Source: Chondrus crispus (Eukaryota > Rhodophyta > Florideophyceae > Gigartinales > Gigartinaceae). From it: DNA of 27,886 nt. A model generated the notes under the pieces. The model was not told the origin of the DNA and did no database searches. It was given only the letters and a program-made list of their open reading frames with translations. Shown here piece after piece: positions 7,495-16,600 of this stretch (its first letter is position 1; every line of letters starts with the position of its first letter). The position numbers and the translations under genes are program-made. The stretch covers positions 1 through 27,886 of the forward strand of contig NW_005178534.1 in NCBI RefSeq assembly GCF_000350225.1. The letters run 5' to 3'.

Positions 7495-10086
7495 ATGGTT
7501 GACCGTATAATCGATATGGTCCCTTCTACTCCCTCCCACGACCCCGCTCTCGGGTCGGCATTCTCGGTGTCCCGCTCCGGCCTCGTTTGCGCGCGGGTCG
7601 ATCTATCGCCCCTCTCTCTGGCGTCCCGAGACCTCGCCTCCCCTTCGTTGCCGTCGGCTGTTCTCTGCCGTTCGGTTGCGCGTGCCCCCTCTGGGCTCGC
7701 CTTGAGCGTCGACTCGTCCCTCCCTTCGGAGGGGTCTGTTCTTCTGCATCCGACTTGGCAGGCACCCTTTTCTTTCTGTACCCGAGAGCCGGCTTACTCC
7801 CTCGTCTGCTGGCTTGGCCCGCGTCCTTACGTCATCCATATGTCGCCCCTCACTACCTCTGAGGGCGCCCCCGCGCGTCCTCTGGCGCCCCTTGGGATTG
7901 GATCGGACGCACCGGTCGTCCGCTCCCCGACCATGGGTCACCCCACCCCCGTCGAGGAGGTGGCATCGCGGTCGCCTTCGGCCGCTCTCAACCCTTCCGC
8001 GCCGCCGCTCTGGTGGCCTCCGAGGCCTCTCCGAAAGCCTCGAGAAACCCGAGCCTCTACAGTATCCGAGGAGTTGGATCCCTCGCCGCCGCCCGTCGCT
8101 CCGCCGTTGGCTGCGCCCGTCGGTGGCGCGAGTGATTCGCACGATGGGGAGCTCGCGGCATGGCCGAAGGATGGTTCGTACCGTCCCGTCGAGGGCTCTC
8201 ACGGGGCCACTGGTAGTTGTCGGCGTCCCGGGGCGCCGACGCCTTTTTCCCGGCTCGGCAGGGTCGTGGAGGAGGAGGTGTCCGACACCTCCACGCAGTG
8301 GCTGGGCGTCCCCTTGGAGCGGTCGATTCCGCTACCGCTCAGTCGCCTAAACTACGCGTGGCGTCGCCACGCGCGGTCTGGCATCACCGTCGGTGAACTC
8401 TTGGCGCGAGCGAGTTTGCGACTTGATCTACTCCGGATTCGCACCATATACGCAGGTGGCCGAGCTGAGGAGGCGTCCCTGGCCTTAGGGCGCTTGCTAT
8501 CTGAGGGCGACGGTGCCCCCTATCAAATTCTGGACGAGATACCCGGCGACAGGACGTTCGTCTATAGTGTAGAGGAGGCCGAGTACGTCGACCGGATGTC
8601 GACGTACCTCTTCCATCGGGGCCCCCGGGATCCCTGTCGTTTCGTACTTTCCGAGGTAGCGGGGCTATACGTCAGCTCCCGTACTCGTGCCCATTCGAGG
8701 GCTCGGGCGGCCCTTCAAAAATCGGCCTGTTCCCTGATGCGCCTTCACCACATCGCGTTGGCGCCAACCGATTGGTCCGCGTATCGCAACGCTGCTGAGG
8801 AAGACGGACGCGTCTTCCCGTCAGCCGCGTTCGCCCCCGGTCTGTCCCGGAGCGACTTTCCCGAGCTTCCCGCGGTTATAGGGGAGGCACTCCCGTCGTT
8901 AGGGGTGCATCCGTTACTCCCCTACACTCTGAGACACTTTGGCTTCGCTTGTAATGACCCGGTACACCCGGCTTACGCGGAACTGGTCTACAATTTCGAG
9001 TGCGAATGGGCGTGGTCCCTATGCGCCGCCTTCATGGACGACGTGTCATTGCATGGTAGGGCTTTCGTACAGCCCGTTGGCATGCTGTCCTTCCTTGGCC
9101 GGGTCGCGCCGTCGCTTCCCGACCTGACCTTGCACCCCATGGAGCGCGGCTCCCCGCACGTCCCATGGTCCTACTCCATGGTTCTCGATCTTATGCACCG
9201 CGCCGTGGCGGTGCCCGAGCGCAATCGGCGTTCTTGGACCGATTACACAACCAGCACCCGGAGCCTCTACGTGATCTACGATTGGAAAGGAGATGCTTTC
9301 GTAGCGCGTCCCAGTCCGCTCAGGTCGGCTCCTTCCCGGAGTAAGGGAGGCGTGGGGTCCGTTGCTCGAGCCGCGCGCCGGAAGCGGTACCGCGATTTGG
9401 ATGGCGAAGCTCCGTCTGTCGCCTTCCGAGATGCACGTTCCCCACGCATTCCCTTCTTCCCTTCGGGGGAGGGGTACAGTGCCGCGGTAGACGCTCCGTC
9501 GGTTCTCTCGCCCCCTCTTGGGGCCGACTCATGTCGTGACGTGAGTCCCAAGACCACGTGCAGCCTTGATCTGAGTCACGACGAGATCATTGCTATCCCA
9601 GGGGTGGTCCGCGCTCTGGGCCGTTCGGTCGGCCGAGTTTGGCAAGTTGGAGGTCTGCTCCGGACACTGGCCGGTTGGTACATAGAGCGGAGTGACGAGG
9701 CTCGTCGCCTCGGTGCACAACTCCGCCATGCCCAGGGGGAAATCGAGACCCTTCGTGAATCGGCGTCGTGCCAGAGCAGCATGCTACAGCAGTTATCGGC
9801 CGAGCGCGATCGATATCGCCTGGAGCGAGACGACCTTCGGGCTTCCCCTACATACGTGCCTCTCCCTCAACTTCGGGACCCCTATGAGAGACGTGCGCAC
9901 GACTCCTCGGTGGTTGGCGGACCAGCCGTCCCGCCCAAGTCGCGTCCGGGGTGGTCCTCCCACCCGGAGATAGCGCTTCCGCCCCTCCACGAGGTGGAGT
10001 CGGACGTGCCGTCGCACCCCAGCTACCGCCCCCCGGAAAGGCGTGCCTCCGGGTCGTCAGTGCCCTCCAACGGTGCGAACCGTTGA
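7495..10086 (+). CDS. antisense accessory ORF of the chromovirus, 863-aa protein of unknown function
   Basis: This is an intact ATG-to-TGA frame on the strand opposite to gag and pol, starting 59 bp inside the element from the 3' LTR. I do not recognise a family. Residues 1-250 are low-complexity, rich in Ser, Pro and Ala. Residues about 280-600 look globular, with Trp/Tyr/Phe-rich blocks (PYTLRHFGFACNDPVHPAY, ELVYNFECEWAWSLCAAF, SLYVIYDW). A basic ARRKRYR at 627-633 could be a nuclear localisation signal. Residues about 730-785 are a clear coiled-coil candidate (EARRLGAQLRHAQGEIETL, then SAERDRYRLERDDLR). The tail is Pro/Ser-rich. There is no signal peptide, membrane segment or fusion-peptide-like stretch, so it does not look like an envelope protein. 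Plant Tat/Retand-lineage gypsy elements are known to carry antisense ORFs at this position; homology is not claimed. Nuclear localisation and self-association are inferences from composition. Confidence 0.8.
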   Translation: MVDRIIDMVPSTPSHDPALGSAFSVSRSGLVCARVDLSPLSLASRDLASPSLPSAVLCRSVARAPSGLALSVDSSLPSEGSVLLHPTWQAPFSFCTREPAYSLVCWLGPRPYVIHMSPLTTSEGAPARPLAPLGIGSDAPVVRSPTMGHPTPVEEVASRSPSAALNPSAPPLWWPPRPLRKPRETRASTVSEELDPSPPPVAPPLAAPVGGASDSHDGELAAWPKDGSYRPVEGSHGATGSCRRPGAPTPFSRLGRVVEEEVSDTSTQWLGVPLERSIPLPLSRLNYAWRRHARSGITVGELLARASLRLDLLRIRTIYAGGRAEEASLALGRLLSEGDGAPYQILDEIPGDRTFVYSVEEAEYVDRMSTYLFHRGPRDPCRFVLSEVAGLYVSSRTRAHSRARAALQKSACSLMRLHHIALAPTDWSAYRNAAEEDGRVFPSAAFAPGLSRSDFPELPAVIGEALPSLGVHPLLPYTLRHFGFACNDPVHPAYAELVYNFECEWAWSLCAAFMDDVSLHGRAFVQPVGMLSFLGRVAPSLPDLTLHPMERGSPHVPWSYSMVLDLMHRAVAVPERNRRSWTDYTTSTRSLYVIYDWKGDAFVARPSPLRSAPSRSKGGVGSVARAARRKRYRDLDGEAPSVAFRDARSPRIPFFPSGEGYSAAVDAPSVLSPPLGADSCRDVSPKTTCSLDLSHDEIIAIPGVVRALGRSVGRVWQVGGLLRTLAGWYIERSDEARRLGAQLRHAQGEIETLRESASCQSSMLQQLSAERDRYRLERDDLRASPTYVPLPQLRDPYERRAHDSSVVGGPAVPPKSRPGWSSHPEIALPPLHEVESDVPSHPSYRPPERRASGSSVPSNGANR
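8274..8818. repeat. hairpin cluster inside the accessory ORF
   Basis: Four perfect inverted repeats lie within 545 bp: 8274-8292 (8-bp arms, loop CCG), 8355-8373 (9-bp arms, 1-nt centre), 8583-8607 (10-bp arms GTACGTCGAC, loop CGGAT) and 8799-8818 (8-bp arms, loop GACG). Others with 7-bp arms lie at about 8219-8240 and 9194-9213, and one at 10067-10084 covers the stop codon. Confidence 0.75.
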
Positions 10087-13000
10087 GCGGGCCAGCGTAG
10101 CGACCGGCCCTCGACATCCCTAGTCCTTTCCTTTCCCGTAAAGCCCCTAAGGCAATTCCTCGCGAGTCTTTCTCCTACGCCCGCGGCAGTCGCCTCATTG
10201 GCGGCGCCGTCCGCCAGCGGGCGAGTGCGCGGGGACGCGAAGTCCGTATTCTATCTGGCGTCCCTCGCCTTCGGGACGGGGGCGCTCCGGACCCTGTGCC
10301 TCGGTTCGAGTGACGTCGCTCCTCTACGGGAGAGCCGCGCTTCGGCTAAAATTAACGAGCTCCCATTGGCTGAAACACTCCCGACTCTCCCGCCTGGCTT
10401 GAGGGGCGTGTGGGGCGAGCTCGTTCCTCTTGTCGTCTGCCCCCCCCTTACGGGGGACCTACCGTATGATTCGAGGTTGCGTTGACGAGTTGCTCTACTA
10501 CGTCCGTCACTATCCCCTCGTACCTGGTCCACAGCGCACAGAAACTTCTGTACTCTTTTTCTGTCTCAGTCCGCCCTTCGACTTTCTGAGTTTCGATAAC
10601 TCCCGCTAGGGCGATTGTCCTCGCCCCTCCGCGTTTCCCGACCGCGGGGAGGCATCGAATGATCTCCCTTCGCTGTGGGGCCGCCGACCCGGTTCTATTC
10701 TTCGCGTGCAGAGGGCGACCTGCGCCGGGGAGTCGTCCCTGGGGCGGCTGTTCGGGTCGTGGGTCTCTGCCCGCGTTCCTTCCTTACTATCATAGTTACT
10801 CCCGACGTTCTCTCCCGTGCCCGAGCGGGGCGACTCGAAAGTCGCCGTTCGAGCCGGCAGTAGTTCCCCGGTGCTCCCTTCTCCGTGCGTCCTTACAGGG
10901 CGCTCTGTGGGGGACTCAGCACTGCGAGGGAGGTTCGTCATACTGAGTACCAACCTCCGTTCCTCATTCGAATTTCGTTGGACCAGGCGTGTCGCACACT
11001 GTCCTTCGCATCCTCCGCTCACGTGCCAAACATGCGACTGCTAGGGTCGGGGACACTCACGTATCAGCATCAAAACTCACCATTGCTACCCTCTCGCCAA
11101 ATCTAATTCGCAAGCTTCCAGCAAGCGCATGTGGCATGTTGGCGGATAGCGGGATCATTTGTCCCTCCTCAATAATTTCCGTCAAACCTTTGCCTAGTTT
11201 CCAAAGCCCAGTGGTTGTCTGCCCTGCTAGAATCCCTCAATCAGCCCATATGCTTCGTAGGACACTGTGAGCTCTGCCGTAGACAGCGTAAGCGCACGTT
11301 TTGTTCTCCTCTAGGCCAGGAGTTGAGCAAACGTCCCGATGTTGCACTGATAATGTACTTCGAATGCCACTTACGAAACGTTTGAGTTCGGGGCACAAGC
11401 TCTGGTGTTGACGCTCCGAAAAGCGCGCGTGGTCCCTTCTTTAGTGACGCGGTGGACATCACAAGAGGGGGTGCGTCGCGGCTATGAGGCAACGAAAATA
11501 AGAAAGCAGCCGTCTTGTCCGACCCTGATCGAGCCATCGCATCAAATCATCTCCGGCGAGTTCGTTGGGCTTTTCCCTAGGGAGGCGTTGGAAACGGCAC
11601 TCTATCGCCTTCTTTGCTTGGCAGAGGGCCATGCATATTCCCCTAGTCTCGTGTGAGCCTGGGCGTGGGTTGTGTATTTCATCAATCTTCGACTTGTCTC
11701 CCGGGGGGGGCTTGCTCAGACGGTGCTCCCGCTCCTCTTGGTCGTCGGGTACGCGTGCGCGCGGTGCGCAGGATTCCTCGCGGCGGCCATGGTCGGCGGT
11801 GGCGAACGATCTTCTCTTGGTCCCTGCCGCGCGCACAGAACAAGATGTCAGATTCAGTGCCGTGGAAGGGAAAAGGGGGTGTGTAGGCGTCGTGTTTGGC
11901 TCGCGTGCGTAGCGACCGCGTGTTGCGTTCTCGAATACGCGTTCGTGTTGTGTGATTCGCATTCATACGGCGTCCCCATGATGCTGCGGTCGGGGAGGGG
12001 GTGCTGGCGTCTGCAGCCTGCGGACCGTGGTAGCCTGAGCTACCCCTCCTGATTGCGTGGCCACTTGACGGCGCTTGACGGGGGCGCGCTCTGCATGCCC
12101 CTCCGTGGACCTCGTCATCCGAACCGAAATTGTCCATTGCCTCCTGAACTGTGGCGGCGGCGTCGGCGCCAACACCGCGTTCTACGTCCCCACCTCGGTC
12201 TCGCTCAGCGAGCCCTTTCCTTCCGCGCGTTATTCGTTCGGCGCGTTGGGCTTCTCCTGGGGGAAGGTCGCCCTTAGTCAGCGCCGGCCCGCGCTCCCCG
12301 TAGTCGTTTTCGGGCGATCATCTGTTGCGCGTTATGCGTTCTGCAGTCGACGTAGCTCGCAGGGCGCACATAAATTATAATGGAGTGGTCAGTAGCGGAG
12401 GCTGTCGTGGTATCGCGTCCTTCTGAGCCCCTCACCTTGGGCGGCGGGGGCGCGTAAGCGCGCAGGTGGCTCGCGTTCTTCTTCCCTTCGTCCGTGGCCG
12501 TCCGGTCCGAGTGTGTAGGTGGATAGAGGGAGACTGCCGCTTGGGCGGCGTGCCGTGGGTCGGGATTTCGAGGAATCCGCTCGGTGCGGGCATACGATTC
12601 CGTCACCCGCCCGCCTCCCTTTCCGGTCGGGGGGGACGGGCGGACGTGCGTACACTCACGCGCTCATTCGTTGTACCCTCGGGCAGCGCCGTCTGGGTTT
12701 GCTCTTGCTTGTCGCCCGGCGTACAGTACCCCCATACGCCATGCGCGTGCGGGTGTAATTGCCCCGTTAATTTTTTCGTTATTTTCAGGGGGTGGTGGCG
12801 GGGTGATTTGGTGATGACGCAACCGGTGTTGGAGCATGGCGCGCACTCGCTCACGTGCCGCGTTCTCATCCCCCGTAATTTTCCCTATTATGGGGCATGT
12901 GTCGGCGGCGGTTTTGGGGTGTCTCGCGTCTGTGCGTATATACTGGTGCCCCTCAGGCTGAGTTGCTTTCGCTTACCCCTCCTTCAATAACTATCCTCGC

Positions 13001-13575
13001 TACTGCTGTGGTGATTGCAGCCTCGCTCGTCTGTGTATCTGCCGACGCGTGTTGCGCGCTTCCTCGCGCACGACCCACACCGGGAGGGTCATGATCTGGT
13101 CTTCTGCCGGGCTCTCCGACGCGGGTGCTGATGGAAAGCTCGACGTGAGCCTCCCCCTTCTCGGTTATACCGAGACCGAAGCGACGGGCATTCTTGGTCG
13201 CTTACTCTGCCCACCGAGGGCTCTCGTGATCCCACTGTTGATCTCCTTGTTCGTCGGGCGCCCCTCCTCGCCGTGGTTGCTGGACTTAACGGATCGTCCG
13301 GCAATCCTGTTCGGGGGGGGTCGTCCGACTTTTCCGATCCAAACCGGGTTTCGCGGTCCTCGTAATGTCGGTCATTACGAGGGCCCAACATTTTTTTCAG
13401 GCAGTTCGTACTGTCCTGTTCTTATGTCTCGCGTCCTTGACGTCCGAGAAGTCAAGACGACTTGACTTGAACGCGTCCCCGGTTGTGACCCTCCGATAGG
13501 GTCCGCCGACCTCCTTCGCTTCCCGTTTTAGTCTGTTCGTGCAGGCTGGGGTTAATCCGCGAAGGAGCGGTTGAG
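10087..13575. other. 3.5-kb apparently non-coding part of the accessory module
   Basis: No convincing gene is seen. Frames up to about 174 aa exist on both strands but overlap each other and read as low-complexity Arg/Pro/Gly translations of GC-rich DNA. About 10940-11660 is visibly less GC-rich than its surroundings. A third polypurine-like tract (C8-TTAC-G5, about 10440-10457) resembles the two real tract copies. Hairpins concentrate near the pol end: 13159-13175 (7-bp arms), 13358-13382 (10-bp arms CCTCGTAATG, loop TCGGT) and 13449-13468 (8-bp arms AAGTCAAG, loop ACGA). The strand that is transcribed is unknown; a structured RNA or a long 3' UTR of either transcript is possible. Confidence 0.45.
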
Positions 13576-13611
13576 GGCCCCCCCCCTTAAGCATGAACGT
13601 TCGCGTTCACG
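13576..13611 (-). promoter_or_regulatory. internal second copy of the polypurine tract and its hairpin
   Basis: GG-C9-TTAAGC, followed by a hairpin (GAACG-TTCG-CGTTC, 13595-13608), matches the LTR-adjacent tract at 7438-7474 with about five mismatches in roughly 35 bp. It lies 2 bp from the pol stop codon, which is exactly where an ordinary chromovirus would have its tract and 3' LTR. The module between the two copies therefore appears inserted at, or duplicated with, this site. Confidence 0.8.
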
Positions 13612-13613
13612 GT

Positions 13614-16600
13614 TTAGGTGAGGTCTCTGCCGGTACGTCTTCGGAGGCGTTGGGCGTAACGAGACACCAACTCCTCCGGGACGTGAGTCCGCGCAGTCCA
13701 AGTGGGCGCGTCGTAATCCGCCCACTTGATGAGGAACTCCGTGGTTCCATCTTCCATAACTCGATGTCTCAGTAGCCGTTCGACGGCATACTGCGTTCCC
13801 GCGGTGACCTTATCGGCGAGGTCCCGCGGGGTCGTCGTACTTGCTCGTGGCGCGTCTATCGGAGGCGGCGCGTACAGGCAGCGGTCGGCGGAGACTCGCT
13901 CGGTGACCCCATCACGATCGATCGTGATGGTTCGGCGGTCATTGGCGAGCACGCGGTAGGGTCCGACAGCGGGCGAGGCGAGCTTGTTCGATGTCTTAGC
14001 CCCATCGGTGGGGTTGAGACATACGTATTCTCCGGGACGGAGCCGGGAATTAATACGTCGTATGCGCTTATCGAAGTCGCGCTTGTAGCGAGCCTGCGTC
14101 CGACGCAGGCTCCCGTAGGCCTTCTGGATAGTCGAATCCAAGGTCTTGAGGAACTCGGCACGTTGGTTCCCCCTATCGGAAGGGGGCGCGTCGCCGTCCG
14201 CCCGTCGGAGAGAGAACTCCGGCGGTGGCCTGCTGAGCACGAGCTCAAACGGCGTGGTGCGTGTGGTGCGATGTACGTGGGAGTTGTACGCATACGTAAG
14301 CGGCCCCACGTACACATCCCAGTCGTCCTGGTGTTCACCCACGTAGTTCCGCAGCATCGAGGCGATTGTTCGGTTATAACGCTCGACTTGCCCGTTCGTC
14401 TGGGGATGGTACGCCGAAGTGTACAAATTCGTTATCCCCAGAACACCGCACGTGCTGTGGAAGAACTTGGCAGTAAACTGAGGGCCGTTGTCCGAAAGCA
14501 ACGTGCGAGGGACGCCATACTTGAACACCCACGAGTCGCAGAACGCAACTGCGACCGTGTGCGCTGTTATCGTGCGGAGCGCAACGACTTGCGTTAGCTT
14601 ACTGAAGCGGTCCGTAATCACGAGCAGGAACCGTTTTCCTGTCTTCGTCTTGGGGAGCGGCCCCAAGATGTCGATCGGGAGGCTCTCGAGGGACCTCGTA
14701 GCTGGAAACAATCTCAATCGGTTGAGATGTTTCCTCAGCTTCACCCGGTTCATCGCGCAGGTTCGACACCCTCGCACTGTAGCTGCTACGTCCGCAGCCA
14801 GGTGGGGCCAGTAGTACTCGCGTCGAAGTGCGTAGTACATACGGTTCTGGCCCGGGTGCCCCGCGATGGCCGGGTTGTGGCACAGGCGAAGGAGCCTGGC
14901 GCGAAGCGTCCGAGGTACCATCACCTGTACGATATCAGGGTCGAAGGGGTGTCTCCGCTTGAGCACCCCTTGGTGGTCCTCGAAGAACGCGGAGTCCCGG
15001 GACTCTGACTGTCGTGCCAAAACGGTTTGGCACAAGTCATCCACGCGTTGCTCCTCGGCTATCTCCTCTATCGTAAGAGGGGCCGGAAGGTCGTCCTGCG
15101 GTGGGGCGACCGGGGAGTCGAGCGCGCCGGCCTCGGGGTCTTCGGCGCGCTGGATGTCGGCGGCGTCGAACTCGTCGTTCTCCTCCCAAAACGAATTGGG
15201 TCCTTGGAGAGCGAGGGCTTCGTCGTCACCTCGCGGTTCGTCGCGCGTCCGTGCGCGCGACCTTGTTCGGGCTTCGGCTTGGTTCCGTGTCGTTACGAAG
15301 ACATGGACGGCCTGATGATCACAGCTCGCGGTGCAAGTGTGGTCCGCGAGCTCGTTCGATACGTCTCGAACTGTCGTGCCCCCGTCGAAAGTGGGGATGT
15401 CGTCATCCACCTCGACGGTGGAGCGAAGGTCATCGGCGACCTTCGGCGACACGAGTCGTGACAGGGCATCGGGCACCTGATGCACGCGTCCGGGGCGGTA
15501 CTGAATGGTGAAATCGTATTCAGCCAGACGTAGCCGCCACCGGGTGAGTCTTCCGGAACTCTCGGTGAGGGACATGAGCCATCGGAGGGCGTCATGGTCC
15601 GTCCGTACGGTGAGCTTCGTGCCTTCTACGTACGGCCGTAGTGTGCGGACGGCCCACACTACGGCGAAGCACTCGCGTTCCGTAGCGCTGTAGTTGCGCT
15701 CACTATCGGACAGTGAGTACGACCAATACCCCACGGGGCGCCAGTCGTTCGGCTCTTCGTGCTCCTGAAGTAAGGTGCAGCCGAGTTGGTAGGCACTCGC
15801 CTCGGTGTCTATCATGTACGGACGACCGTGCCGGGGCAACGCGAGGATCGGCGGAGCGATCATGCACTTCTTAAGGTTCTCGAACGCCTGAAGTTGCAGC
15901 TCCGTGGGGTTATAGAAATCGGGATCCGAATCCTTGCGCGTCATGTCGGTCAGAGGACGCGCAATCTTTGCGAACCCCTTAACGAATCGGCGGTATACGT
16001 TACACGCCCCGAGGAACGAGCGCACTTGCGTCAACGTCCTCGGGAACGTGAACGTCTTGAAAGCGTCGGCCGCCGTATCCGCCACGCTCAACTTGCCTGG
16101 GGAGATGACGTGCCCCAGGTAGTGCACCTTCGGTCGGAAGAAGCTGCACTTCTTGAGCTTAAGGGAGATGCCGGAACTCCGCAGTAAGCTCAGGACGGTA
16201 TCGAGATGCCTCGCGTGTTCTCCGTGCGTACGGGAGAACACGATCACGTCGTCGAGATAGACGAGGCATATTTGCCAGCGGACTCCGGAGAGTATTATGT
16301 CGAGCGCACGTTGGAAGGTGGCCGGTGCCCCTTTGAGTCCAAACGGCATGCGCAAGTGGCGAAACGTGCCCATATGCGTCGTAAACGTGGTCTTATCCCG
16401 GTCTTCCGGAGCGACCGGGATCTGCCAATAGCCGGAATTGCAGTCCAACGTGGTGAAGACGGCTGCATCTCCTAACGAGTCGATGCAGTCGTCCATCCGT
16501 GGCAGCGGATACGAATCCGCTGCGGTCTTCGCGTTGAGACGCCGGTAGTCCACGCAGAACCGAAGAGAGCCGTCTTTCTTCGGTACGAGCACCACCGGGG

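Noticed and set aside
7495..10086. Accessory ORF as a retroviral-type envelope gene
   Set aside because: It lies antisense to pol and has no signal peptide, membrane anchor or fusion-like segment.
12466..12990. 174-aa plus-strand frame in the non-coding accessory segment
   Set aside because: It overlaps several other frames of similar length on both strands and has no recognisable domain; long frames are expected by chance in GC-rich DNA.
13414..13468. Hairpins after pol as a bacterial-type terminator
   Set aside because: There is no U-tract in the right place and the host is eukaryotic; the stems fit the general hairpin habit of the element.
14163..16475. Plus-strand frames of 90-150 aa opposite pol
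   Set aside because: They run antisense to well-conserved reverse transcriptase and integrase codons and their composition is what GC-rich complementary DNA gives.
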